A DNA stretch of 14,598 nt from Bacteroidota bacterium (GCA_018267435.1 JAFDYM010000093.1:1-14598); one strand, 5' to 3'; counted from the stretch's first letter, positions 1-7,351 are shown. The notes: a model not told the origin generated them from the letters alone. Numbers and translations: made by a program.

Positions 1-873
1 CCCAAGGGCCTAAACGCCGTAGAAGACATAACGCAAAACTCAACATTCAATATACCTACGCATAAGCTGCAAAGTTTTCACGCGCGTATATGCCAAGGCG
101 AAATTGGCATGTTCTACTACCAATATGTAAAGCCAGATGCGAACAAAGCATTACAATATGCGCTTGAGCAGTATGAAGAGTTTAAACGAAATGACTTTTT
201 TAGGAGCATAAACCCTAGCGCCTATTATGGTTTGCTAAGCAAGCTATGCGTGCGCTACTTTGGCACAGGTCAGTTTGAACAAGCACTACACTATGTAAAC
301 CAGCTGATAAGCGAAACCAGTGGTAAAAACGATGGTGCACCTACGGTAGAATTGAAAAAATTCAACTATGGTGGCAAGTGTATAAAAACTACCTTGTTAA
401 GCCTACAGGGATTGTATGCTGAGGCAGCAGAATTTGCGCGAGATAATTATTACATAAAAGATAACCTAGCACCAAACGAGCGTATTACCTTTTTAATGGA
501 TTACGCCCTATCGCTATTCCATACTGGGCAATACGATGAGTGCCATACGCAGTTAAACGTTCTTATAAACGACGATACGCCCGAGCGCCTTGACTTACAG
601 TTGCAAGCTAGGCTATTGTTTATCATTCTTCAAATTCAGCAAAAGAACTTCAGCCTTGTACCCTACCAAACTAAAAACCTAAAGGTATGGATGAAGAAAG
701 CAAAAGCAAACCACCCTGGAGCTGCAGAACTAATACCCTGGCTAGATAAACTAGGTAAAGCAGACACGAAAGACCAAATGCAAAAAACTTTCCCCTTGTT
801 TAAAAGCGCACTGCTCACCGAGCCACTTATACATATAAGCAAGCCGCTGGCACTAGGCAAGTGGAGCATATAA
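1..873 (+). CDS. TPR-like helical repeat protein, 5'-truncated
   Basis: The frame is open from the first base of the window to the TAA at 871-873, so the gene starts upstream and 290 residues are visible. An internal ATG at 109 is only the first in-window methionine, not a likely start. The visible protein is soluble-looking and rich in alternating aromatic and Ala residues. Helix pairs such as FGTGQFEQALHYVNQLI and FHTGQYDECHTQLNVLI resemble degenerate tetratricopeptide repeats. I see no catalytic motif, signal peptide or membrane segment in this part. In Bacteroidota, proteins of this kind are often structural or regulatory scaffolds, but I do not recognise a family and assign no function. 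It converges on the next gene, with a shared hairpin 12 bases after the stop. Confidence 0.75.
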   Translation, partial: PKGLNAVEDITQNSTFNIPTHKLQSFHARICQGEIGMFYYQYVKPDANKALQYALEQYEEFKRNDFFRSINPSAYYGLLSKLCVRYFGTGQFEQALHYVNQLISETSGKNDGAPTVELKKFNYGGKCIKTTLLSLQGLYAEAAEFARDNYYIKDNLAPNERITFLMDYALSLFHTGQYDECHTQLNVLINDDTPERLDLQLQARLLFIILQIQQKNFSLVPYQTKNLKVWMKKAKANHPGAAELIPWLDKLGKADTKDQMQKTFPLFKSALLTEPLIHISKPLALGKWSI

Positions 874-885
874 AGAACAATAAGT

Positions 886-915
886 AAGCCCGCTCCTAAC
901 ATTAGGAACGGGCTT
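886..915. terminator. Hairpin between convergent genes, probable bidirectional terminator
   Basis: The arms at 886-899 and 902-915 (AAGCCCG-c-TCCTAA and TTAGGA-a-CGGGCTT) are complementary except for one C/A mismatch, with a minimal loop. The hairpin lies between the stop of the plus-strand gene at 873 and the stop of the minus-strand gene at 941, as expected for a shared terminator. Neither side has a pure T tract, so the strength of intrinsic termination is uncertain. Confidence 0.6.
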
Positions 916-940
916 ATCACATTACAATTCAAAAACAGTA

Positions 941-1753
941 CTAGTTACTTGCATAGCAGCAAGCATCTCTCTCTATTACTACATATACGTTATAAGTATT
1001 GTTATCTGCCTTTTTCACATAAGCTGCCACGTGCGATGTAGTTTGCCCCTGTGGCGCCTTTTGCCAAGCATCGTAGCTGGCCTTGTTAGTTACCAATTGC
1101 TCGGTGTATGACCATTCTCGCTCACCAAGTGCTACACGTATATCCTTCTTTGTTTTATCAAACTCTGCCAATGCTAGTTTTATATCGCTGTAGTTGCCTA
1201 TTACGGCAAAGTACCTTACATCTTTACCCGAGGTTACAAAACACTCCTTAGCGCCTTTCAAACAAGTAGTTGCCTTCGCATCAGCATTTCTGCGTTGCTC
1301 TACTGTTAGCTTCGAAAAATCATTATCGGCACCGCTAATTATCATAGCCAATTGCTCTTTAAATTCATTACTGGCTATAACTTTGGTAGAAGAAGAAGTA
1401 GTAAATGCAGTAGCACTTGATTTTTGGTCGAACGTTCCATAGTTGCCAGGTGCTTCCGTTTTTAAAGACTCGCTCAGCTGACCCAAATCTGGGCAGCCGC
1501 CATTCTCTTTAGCGCCATACATAAAGGCGCACTTATCATCTATATCTGCCACCCCATCACCATCGCGGTCATCGTTCGTCACCTTCACATCTTGCGGGCA
1601 ACCATGAAACGCAGCAGATCCTTTAACCAATAAGCACCTATCTAAAGAATCTGCTACACCATCTCCATCGCTATCGTACGATGTTGCTTGTTGTGCAAAT
1701 GTCAATGCGGGTACACTTACCGCCAACACTAGTATATATTTCAAGGCTTTCAT
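941..1753 (-). CDS. Secreted protein with two thrombospondin type 3 (calcium-binding) repeats
   Basis: I chose the ATG at 1753 because the protein then begins with a classic signal peptide, MKALKYILVLAVSVPALTFA followed by QQ. An in-frame ATG at 1780 would only add nine residues in front of it. After the signal come two DxDxDG repeats, DSDGDGVADSLDRC and DRDGDGVADIDDKC. Each is followed by a Cys-Pro turn (HGCPQD, GGCPDL), which is the pattern of Ca-binding TSP3 repeats common in Bacteroidota OmpA-type proteins. The usual C-terminal OmpA peptidoglycan-binding domain is absent. The last ~130 residues are instead an unrecognised domain ending in DACCYASN. The likely location is the periplasm or outer membrane. 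It appears to be a stand-alone gene 134 nt downstream of lpxB. The signal peptide and TSP3 assignment are firm; the C-terminal role is unknown. Confidence 0.85.
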   Translation of the reverse strand: MKALKYILVLAVSVPALTFAQQATSYDSDGDGVADSLDRCLLVKGSAAFHGCPQDVKVTNDDRDGDGVADIDDKCAFMYGAKENGGCPDLGQLSESLKTEAPGNYGTFDQKSSATAFTTSSSTKVIASNEFKEQLAMIISGADNDFSKLTVEQRRNADAKATTCLKGAKECFVTSGKDVRYFAVIGNYSDIKLALAEFDKTKKDIRVALGEREWSYTEQLVTNKASYDAWQKAPQGQTTSHVAAYVKKADNNTYNVYVVIERDACCYASN

Positions 1754-1886
1754 AAAATTGAGGTTTTGGTTATAGCCCATATATACCTAAAGCGTGCCGC
1801 AGCGCAGCAAGCTTCCTTATCGTTATGTAAATCAGTACTTTATATAGCAGAAGCGATAAACGCGAATTGGGGAATACGCGCCACGT

Positions 1887-2978
1887 TTAGCCTTCTTTTA
1901 GGTATTGCAGCATCAAAGTAGCAGTGCGTTCCGAGGCACCGCTATCGCCCAACTTATGGCGTAAACGTTCATAGCCATCAAACATAATAGCCCTACCTTC
2001 TGGTGTTAACAGCTTACGCAATTCAAGCACCAACCTATCCTTATTTACATCAGCCTGTATTAGTTCCTCTACCACGCGCTCATCGCATATCAAGTTCACT
2101 ATACATATATAGCTTATACCTTTTATCAACTGCTTGGCTATATAGTACGATATCCAACTGCCTTTATAGCATATTACCTCTGGCACGTTGTGCAGCGCAG
2201 TTTCAAGCGTAGCGGTACCCGATGTAACAATAGCCGCCGTAGACTCTTTTAAGGTGCCATAGGTTTTATCCATTGCCAATTCGCACCTACTATTGCCTAT
2301 TATACTTTTATAGAAGTCCTCTCCTATTTGGCTTAGGCCTGTTACTACAAATTTGTACTCGGGAAATTCAGGTATCACCTTCAAGTATTCAGGTAGCAGA
2401 TATGAAATCTCCTGCTTGCGGCTACCCGGCAATAAGGCTATTACTTTATCGGCACTAGGTGGCTTGTTCTCCAAGCCCTTCAATTCATCTAGCAATGGAT
2501 GGCCTACAAAATCAACCTGCACCCCATATCGCTCGTAGAACTCCTTCTCGAAAGGCAAAATGACAAACATACGGTCCACATACTTTTTCACCTTGTGCAC
2601 ACGGCCGGTTTTCCATGCCCATAGCTGTGGAGATATGTAGTAGAATATCTTAATCCTATTCTCCTTCAAAAATTCGAATAGGCGGAAATTGAAACCCGGG
2701 TAGTCAATCAATATCACTACATCGGGCTTATAAGCAAGTATATCCTTTTTGCAAAATGATATATTGCCAAGTATGGTAGGCAGGTGCTTCACCACCTCGA
2801 AGAAACCCATAAATGCAAGGTCTCGAATATGCTTAACTACGACGCCACCAGCGGCAGCCATTTTATCGCCACCCCAACAGCGTATATCGGCATCTGGGTC
2901 TTTTTTCTTCAACTCTTTTATCAAGTTGCTACCGTGCAAATCGCCCGATGCCTCGCCTGCAATTATGTAGTACCTCAC
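1887..2978 (-). CDS. lpxB: Lipid-A-disaccharide synthase LpxB
   Basis: LpxB condenses UDP-2,3-diacylglucosamine with lipid X to form the lipid A disaccharide at the inner membrane (GT19 family). From the chosen GTG at 2976-2978 the protein has 363 residues, near the usual family length. It opens with the hallmark IIAGEASGDLHG (residues 5-16). Other family motifs are IDYPGFNFRL (91-100), ISPQLWAWK (115-123), FVGHPLLDE (157-165), LPGSRKQEI (183-191) and TSGTATLETAL (252-262). The frame stays open further upstream to 3104, but that extension is a shadow of the preceding gene and lacks family similarity. The GTG overlaps the TGA of the upstream membrane-protein gene as GTGA, pointing to translational coupling. 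It is the last gene of the surE-membrane protein-lpxB unit. Confidence 0.95.
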   Translation of the reverse strand: MRYYIIAGEASGDLHGSNLIKELKKKDPDADIRCWGGDKMAAAGGVVVKHIRDLAFMGFFEVVKHLPTILGNISFCKKDILAYKPDVVILIDYPGFNFRLFEFLKENRIKIFYYISPQLWAWKTGRVHKVKKYVDRMFVILPFEKEFYERYGVQVDFVGHPLLDELKGLENKPPSADKVIALLPGSRKQEISYLLPEYLKVIPEFPEYKFVVTGLSQIGEDFYKSIIGNSRCELAMDKTYGTLKESTAAIVTSGTATLETALHNVPEVICYKGSWISYYIAKQLIKGISYICIVNLICDERVVEELIQADVNKDRLVLELRKLLTPEGRAIMFDGYERLRHKLGDSGASERTATLMLQYLKEG

Positions 2979-3325
2979 TGTGTGGCGGTTTGGTAAATCA
3001 AAATAGCTATGATGTACAGCATGGTAACTATCATTACAGCCCTTGCAGCATTGTAATATTCCTTGGTAATAAAGTAGAAAAACAAGCCTGCGTTGCCAAA
3101 ACAACTAAGTGTACTAACCTTTAAAAAAGTACTTGACTGGCGCATGGCCGATAGATACATATCGAAGCTAAACGTGCCTGTACCCTTAATGCTAGAATAA
3201 GTAAGCACTATGCCGTACACTACTATAAAGCCAAGCCAAGGGCTGATAAGCCCAGGCACAAAACCTGCAACAAAAGTGTCCCATTTATGAATGGTACGGA
3301 TAGATCTAAATGTCTTATCTAGCAT
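2975..3325 (-). CDS. Small multi-pass membrane protein between surE and lpxB
   Basis: This 116-residue protein has a short polar N-terminus (MLDKTFRSIRTIHKWD) and then about three or four hydrophobic segments, roughly at residues 17-44, 72-87 and 93-112. It has no recognisable catalytic motif. Its start lies 9 nt after the surE stop and its TGA overlaps the lpxB GTG, so the three genes are almost certainly co-transcribed and the last two are translationally coupled. That context suggests, without proving, a role at the inner membrane near lipid A assembly. I do not recognise the family. Confidence 0.85.
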   Translation of the reverse strand: MLDKTFRSIRTIHKWDTFVAGFVPGLISPWLGFIVVYGIVLTYSSIKGTGTFSFDMYLSAMRQSSTFLKVSTLSCFGNAGLFFYFITKEYYNAARAVMIVTMLYIIAILIYQTATQ

Positions 3326-3334
3326 ATAGGCAAT

Positions 3335-4165
3335 TTAAAAGCTAAAGTCTTCTTTACTTTGGTTTGGCACTTGGCCATCCTGCGCATCTTCATGAACGTT
3401 AACTCGCCATTTTTCTTTTATAAAGTTGATAGCTTTATGTGCAGTTAAATCGTGCTGTACAGGCACTACGCTTACGTAGCCATTTGCCAAGGCCCATTCA
3501 TCGGTATCGGTACCTTCATCGTGGTTTACGAACTTGCCCGTTAACCAATAATAAGGCCTACCGAAAGGATCTTCGCGCTGTATGTATTCCTCTTCCCACT
3601 TAGCCTTGGCCTGCCTCGATATCTTCAAGCCTTTAAGCTCTTCTACTTTACCCTTAGGTATATTTACATTCAGCAAGGTATTTTCAGGCAAGCCGTCTTT
3701 CAATATAGATTGTGCTACTATGCGCGCGTAGTAAGCAGCGGCTGTAAAGTCGGCCTCGTGCTTATAGTCGCATAGCGAAAAACCAACCGAAGGTATACCT
3801 TCAAGACTTGCTTCCATGGCGGCACTCATGGTACCTGAATAAATGATATTTATAGACGAGTTAGAACCGTGGTTGATACCGCTTACGCAAAGGTCGGGCT
3901 TGCGGTGCAAAACCTTATCTACTGCCAATTTTACACAGTCAACAGGCGTGCCTGAACATTGATATGCCTGCACCTCGCCGAAATGATGTACCTGTGTAAG
4001 GCGCAGAGGCTTGCTAAGTGTAATGGCATGCCCCATACCCGATTGTGGGCTATCGGGTGCTACTACCAATACATCGCCAAGGCCAGCCATAGCTTCTACC
4101 AAAGCCCTAATACCAGGGGCAGTTACGCCGTCGTCATTCACCACTAAAATCAAAGGTTTGCTCAT
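3335..4165 (-). CDS. surE: 5'/3'-nucleotidase SurE
   Basis: SurE is a metal-dependent nucleoside 5'/3'-monophosphate phosphatase of the cytoplasm. The N-terminal metal site is intact: VVNDDGVTAPGI supplies Asp11 and Asp12, DSPQSGMGHA supplies Ser42, and SGINHGSN supplies Asn98. SGTMSAAMEA and the late YVSVVPVQHDLTAH segment are also typical. At 276 residues it is slightly longer than the usual ~250, because of a polar C-terminal tail ending EDFSF. It is the first gene of a unit with the small membrane protein and lpxB. Adjacency of surE and lpxB is common in Bacteroidota. The start ATG at 4165 directly precedes the family N-terminus. Confidence 0.96.
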   Translation of the reverse strand: MSKPLILVVNDDGVTAPGIRALVEAMAGLGDVLVVAPDSPQSGMGHAITLSKPLRLTQVHHFGEVQAYQCSGTPVDCVKLAVDKVLHRKPDLCVSGINHGSNSSINIIYSGTMSAAMEASLEGIPSVGFSLCDYKHEADFTAAAYYARIVAQSILKDGLPENTLLNVNIPKGKVEELKGLKISRQAKAKWEEEYIQREDPFGRPYYWLTGKFVNHDEGTDTDEWALANGYVSVVPVQHDLTAHKAINFIKEKWRVNVHEDAQDGQVPNQSKEDFSF

Positions 4166-4237
4166 GCTGCGAAGATAATTTTTGTGGGCAGGTTAAATAC
4201 AGTTTCACATAAAGAGAAACCCTTTAGTTATACAATT

Positions 4238-4288
4238 TTCTTTGCGGCTCTCTGCGTCTTCCGCTTTGCGTCCTCTGCGTGAACCCCT
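4238..4288. repeat. 24-nt tandem of TTTGCG/TCTGCG words, dispersed-type intergenic repeat
   Basis: TTTGCG occurs at 4241 and 4265, and TCTGCG at 4251 and 4275. The arrangement is two imperfect copies of a 24-nt unit made of two ~10-nt words. Read on the minus strand this is the ACGCAGAG...ACGCAAAG style of sequence that I recall as a widespread intergenic repeat in many bacterial genomes. It fills the 126-nt gap between the YbfF-like hydrolase and surE. Its function is unknown. Confidence 0.6.
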
Positions 4289-4291
4289 TCT

Positions 4292-5059
4292 TTACTTCAA
4301 AAGAAACTTCAATACCTCCGCTGTAAACTCGGCAGGCTTTTCGGCGTGTACCCAATGGCCTGCCTCTTTTATTTCTACCAACTCATTGTCAGGGAAAAGG
4401 TCCATTATTTCGCCATAGTTCGATGATGTTACATAGCTGCTCTTTTGCCCTTTTATAAACAAGGTTTCTCCTTCGAAAGGCGTGCCCGTAACAGCATCCG
4501 ATATCTCGGTGTAGTGGTCCCACAATACTTTGGCATTGAACTTCCATGTAAAGTGCTTGCCATCATCATCACGGTTCAAGCCTTTCATAAGGAACTGCAC
4601 CGTAGTTTCATCGTTATCCAGCTTAGCGCGCAGTACCTTCTCTACTTGTTCCCTGCTCTCGGCGTGCTCGGCATCGGCAGCAAACAAAGCACCGAATACA
4701 TCGCTATGCCTATCGCCATACTGTACAGGTGCCACATCAACTACTACTAGCTTTGCTACCCTATCGGCATGGTGCAATGCAAACTGCATAACTACCTTGC
4801 CACCCATGCTATGCCCTACTAAGTGAGCCTGGGGTATGTTATGCGTATCCATAAACTCAAGCAGGTCGGCGCTCAATAGTTCATAGCCAAACTCATCGGT
4901 ATGCGGGCTTTTACCATGGTTGCGTTGGTCGATGATGTACACCGTAAACTGCTCTCCTATCTTCTTGGCAATAGTCTGCCAATTATCGAGCGAGCCTAAT
5001 AGGCCATGCAGGATAATAACAGGAAATCCAGTGCCAAAAGATTTATAGTTCAGTTGCAT
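4292..5059 (-). CDS. YbfF-like alpha/beta hydrolase (esterase)
   Basis: This 255-residue protein is a complete alpha/beta hydrolase with the oxyanion-side HGLLGS (18-23), the IDQRNHGKS loop (43-51), the nucleophile elbow GHSMGG with Ser84, VVVDVAP with Asp108, and the catalytic histidine in GHWVH (His235). HGLLGS, DQRNHG, GHSMGG and DVAP together match the YbfF-type short acyl-ester esterases, which are cytoplasmic. There is no signal peptide. The exact substrate cannot be read from sequence. The hydrolase is followed 126 nt downstream by surE, with a repeat in the gap, so it may or may not share that transcript. Confidence 0.88.
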   Translation of the reverse strand: MQLNYKSFGTGFPVIILHGLLGSLDNWQTIAKKIGEQFTVYIIDQRNHGKSPHTDEFGYELLSADLLEFMDTHNIPQAHLVGHSMGGKVVMQFALHHADRVAKLVVVDVAPVQYGDRHSDVFGALFAADAEHAESREQVEKVLRAKLDNDETTVQFLMKGLNRDDDGKHFTWKFNAKVLWDHYTEISDAVTGTPFEGETLFIKGQKSSYVTSSNYGEIMDLFPDNELVEIKEAGHWVHAEKPAEFTAEVLKFLLK

Positions 5060-5070
5060 CTAAAAACATT

Positions 5071-5103
5071 TTAACCACAGATATCACAGATGAACACAGA
5101 TAA
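5071..5103. repeat. CACAGAT triplet repeat, dispersed-type intergenic element
   Basis: The word CACAGAT occurs three times, at 5076, 5085 and 5095, within TTAACCACAGAT...AACACAGATAA. A period of 9-10 nt is close to one helical turn. Sequences of this AACCACAGAT-ATCACAGAT style recur between genes in many unrelated bacteria (recollection, not a search). It lies 12 nt upstream of the YbfF-like hydrolase start and would fall in its leader or promoter. Confidence 0.6.
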
Positions 5104-5142
5104 AAAACCATACCTTTTACATTAATCACAAAGCCTTCTTTG

Positions 5143-5166
5143 CCCCTCTCTTTTCAAAGAGAAAGG
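5143..5166. repeat. Hairpin-forming intergenic element (CCCTCTCTTTT / AAAGAGAAAGG)
   Basis: On the minus strand the two halves form an 11-bp stem, including two G-T wobbles, around a very small loop. The stem is flanked by GGGG/CCCC-type bases that continue into CCCCAACC. This resembles the CCCCAACCCTCTCC...GGAGAGGG family of dispersed intergenic palindromes. It begins 20 nt after the stop of the secreted hydrolase, so it may also serve as a weak terminator, although no T tract follows on the minus strand. Confidence 0.5.
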
Positions 5167-5185
5167 TTGGGGTAAGTTTGTACTC

Positions 5186-6022
5186 TTAAAACCTCAAAAG
5201 CTTAATGAACTTCTTGTTTAGAAACTCTAGTATAATAGCATTCACCAACTCGGGCTTTTCTTTTTGGGGATAGTGCTTAGTACCAGATATGATGCTAAGG
5301 TTGCCCTGCTTTACATTCTCATACATTTCGCTGGTATGGCTCAGCTTTATTATATCGTGGTCGCCTGCCATAAATAAAGTAGGGCACTTTATTTTTTGCA
5401 AATCGCTTAATGTAAGGTTAGGCTCGGTAAGCAGCATAGTTTTCATACGCTCGGTAAACTGCTTGATCATTCCAAAGTTGCGGTAACCCTTAAAATTGTT
5501 CCGCATGTAGGTATAAATTTTGTTCTCGTCCCACTCCTTAACCTTATCCAATACTTCATGATATACTACCGATGTATCAACCTTATAATTGGCCCCTATG
5601 GCTACTAATTTGCGTACCTTCTCAGGGTGGTTTATAGCCAGATTCAAGCCTATTATACCACCATCGCCAAAACCTACAATATGCGCACTATCAATCTTTA
5701 GCTCAATCATTAGGTTTAGCACGTCTTCGCTTAGTAGTACATAATCCATTTTCCTATCGGTAAATGTCGATTTACCATGTCCGCGGTTATCGAGTGTTAC
5801 TACCTTATATCGCTTAGCGAAATCTACAAGTTGTCTATCCCAGTTCTGCATTCCTTCCAACGAGCCGTGTAGCAGTATAAGATAATCGGTACCCTTGCCC
5901 TGCACTTTGTAGTGTAGTTCTACGTCATCGCTTTTAAAAAATTTGCCTTGGGCTGTATCGTTCTGGCTAAACAAAGAGAAAGAAACTAGGAGGATTAAGG
6001 CTGAAACAAGTGCTTTTTTCAT
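5186..6022 (-). CDS. Secreted alpha/beta hydrolase-fold protein lacking the nucleophilic serine
   Basis: The protein has 278 residues and starts with a signal peptide (MKKALVSALILLVSFSLFSQ), so the mature form is periplasmic or exported. The fold markers are clear: LLHGSLEGMQNW (50-61), LDNRGHGKS (77-85), GDHD (220-223, likely acid) and KHYPQKEKPE with His250. The nucleophile elbow reads VGFGDGG, so the position normally held by Ser is Gly119, codon GGC at 5666-5668. One A-to-G change from AGC would explain this. The protein may therefore be non-catalytic (a binding or signalling role), a decaying gene, or a sequencing error. It starts 35 nt after acylphosphatase and could be the last gene of the sulfur operon. 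Confidence 0.85.
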   Translation of the reverse strand: MKKALVSALILLVSFSLFSQNDTAQGKFFKSDDVELHYKVQGKGTDYLILLHGSLEGMQNWDRQLVDFAKRYKVVTLDNRGHGKSTFTDRKMDYVLLSEDVLNLMIELKIDSAHIVGFGDGGIIGLNLAINHPEKVRKLVAIGANYKVDTSVVYHEVLDKVKEWDENKIYTYMRNNFKGYRNFGMIKQFTERMKTMLLTEPNLTLSDLQKIKCPTLFMAGDHDIIKLSHTSEMYENVKQGNLSIISGTKHYPQKEKPELVNAIILEFLNKKFIKLLRF

Positions 6023-6057
6023 TCGGGGCTTAGTATTTGCCGCGAAAATAAGCCTAA

Positions 6058-6330
6058 TTATCGTCTTATTTCAAATACTTTGAATGATTGTATGGCACCA
6101 TCGGTAACAGAAACGTGCTTTACATCGGCACCTTCGGGGCCATGGTGGCACCATTGTATAAATCGCACCAGCATATCCTCATCGCCTTCGGCTTCTATCT
6201 TCACCTTGCCATCGGGTAGGTTTTGTGCATAACCGGTTATACCTAGTATACCTGCCACCTGCATAGCAGTAGCACGGTAATAAACACCCTGCACCTTGCC
6301 TTCCACTTCTATATTATAATGGCGCTGCAC
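6058..6330 (-). CDS. acyP: Acylphosphatase
   Basis: This 90-residue protein hydrolyses carboxyl-phosphate bonds of acylphosphates in the cytoplasm. The N-terminal signature VEGKVQGVYYR carries the phosphate-binding loop and catalytic Arg19. GYAQNLPDGKVKIEAEG carries catalytic Asn37. The length is typical. The start is a GTG at 6328-6330, placed directly against the TAG stop of the upstream gene with no spacer. No ATG is available until well past the catalytic arginine, so the GTG is forced. Its membership in a sulfur operon is not explained by its known activity; it could be a passenger. Confidence 0.93.
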   Translation of the reverse strand: MQRHYNIEVEGKVQGVYYRATAMQVAGILGITGYAQNLPDGKVKIEAEGDEDMLVRFIQWCHHGPEGADVKHVSVTDGAIQSFKVFEIRR

Positions 6331-7050
6331 CTACTTACTATTCTTTTTTACTTGTTCAAGTATAGTGGCTTCATCGGTTACGCCCATATTGCGCCATACT
6401 TCTTTACCATCTTTGTATAAAATCAATAGTGGAATACCAGTAATGTTCATTGCCTTAGATATAAGTGGGTTCTTATCTACATCTACTTCAAATACCTCTA
6501 CAGCAGAAGCATTTTCCTTCGCCACCTTATGCACTATTGGTTTTAATATTTTGCAAGGGCCACACCATACTGCATTGAAATCAACCAGTACCAGTTTCTT
6601 CGATTTTTTAATGTATGCCAAATAATCATCAAAACTCATACCTGCTGTTCTTCTATTGCCAGTAGCGCTGCTTTGTACAGGCTTATCGGCATTAAGCCAA
6701 GCGTTGATACCGCCATCTAGGTTATACACTTCTTTAAAGCCTTGCTTGGCTGCTATATCGGCGGCCTTGCTACTACGCCCGCCCGATAGGCAGTAAACGT
6801 ATAGGGGCTTGCTTTTATCAAAGGCGGCCAGCTTCTTTTCAAAATCGGCATCGTTCACATTAATATTGGTGGCGCCATTCAAGTGCTTATCGGCAAACTC
6901 TTCGGGCGTACGAACGTCCACCAACTGCACGTTGGCGGCAGTCATTGCCTTTTCAAACTCATCGGGCTTTATATTCTTAACGCCCTGTGCATGGCAGCCT
7001 ACCAAAAACACCAATAAGGCAATAAATATGTGCGATACCTTCATAACCAT
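6331..7050 (-). CDS. Lipoprotein with fused rhodanese and thioredoxin domains
   Basis: An N-terminal lipoprotein signal with lipobox FLVGC (Cys19) should anchor the protein in a membrane facing the periplasm. Residues ~27-120 are a rhodanese domain with DVRTPEEF and the active-site loop CLSGGRS (Cys87), ending NLDGGINAW. Residues ~140-239 are a thioredoxin domain with WCGPC (162-166) and the cis-proline loop GIP (Pro207). The rhodanese Cys can carry a persulfide that the adjacent Trx could reduce, so this looks like a self-contained sulfane-sulfur acceptor/reducer. It starts 1 nt after the trxA stop; ATG at 7050 or 7044 are both possible. No Asp/Glu-rich surface-export signal follows the lipobox. 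Confidence 0.92.
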   Translation of the reverse strand: MVMKVSHIFIALLVFLVGCHAQGVKNIKPDEFEKAMTAANVQLVDVRTPEEFADKHLNGATNINVNDADFEKKLAAFDKSKPLYVYCLSGGRSSKAADIAAKQGFKEVYNLDGGINAWLNADKPVQSSATGNRRTAGMSFDDYLAYIKKSKKLVLVDFNAVWCGPCKILKPIVHKVAKENASAVEVFEVDVDKNPLISKAMNITGIPLLILYKDGKEVWRNMGVTDEATILEQVKKNSK

Positions 7051-7051
7051 T

Positions 7052-7351
7052 TTATACGTGTTGGTTTATAATCTGTTCAAGCGCGTTGGCGGTTTGTACG
7101 CCGCTTTGCCTCCACTTTACTTCGCCGTTTTTAAACAGCATAAGCGTAGGCACACCACTAATATGGAAATTATTGGCGAGTTGTGGGTTACGGTCCACAT
7201 CTATTTTAATAATTTTTGCTTTGTTGCCTACTTTACCAGCAAGGTCTTGCAGTATAGGCCCCATCATTTTACAAGGCCCGCACCACTCTGCGCTAAAATC
7301 AACCAATACAGGTGTATCCGAGCTTATCAAGTCTTGAAATTTACCTTCCAT
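7052..7351 (-). CDS. trxA: Thioredoxin
   Basis: This compact 99-residue cytoplasmic thioredoxin has the redox motif WCGPC at residues 23-27, buried Asp18, and the cis-proline loop SGVPT with Pro68. It reduces disulfides and persulfides on client proteins, using electrons from thioredoxin reductase (not in this window). It sits between the YgaP-like membrane protein and the lipoprotein rhodanese-Trx fusion. In this operon it is a likely acceptor or reductant for rhodanese persulfides. Unlike most genes here it has a good Shine-Dalgarno sequence. Confidence 0.95.
   Translation of the reverse strand: MEGKFQDLISSDTPVLVDFSAEWCGPCKMMGPILQDLAGKVGNKAKIIKIDVDRNPQLANNFHISGVPTLMLFKNGEVKWRQSGVQTANALEQIINQHV

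Noticed and set aside
2979..3104. N-terminal extension of LpxB beginning MFWQRRLVFLLYY.
   Set aside because: It lies wholly inside the membrane-protein gene in another frame, and the family N-terminus starts exactly at the GTG at 2978.
6027..6054. Inverted repeat GGCTTA...TAAGCC in the 35-nt gap between acylphosphatase and the secreted hydrolase.
   Set aside because: Only 6 bp of stem with a long loop and no T tract; too weak to call a terminator or attenuator.
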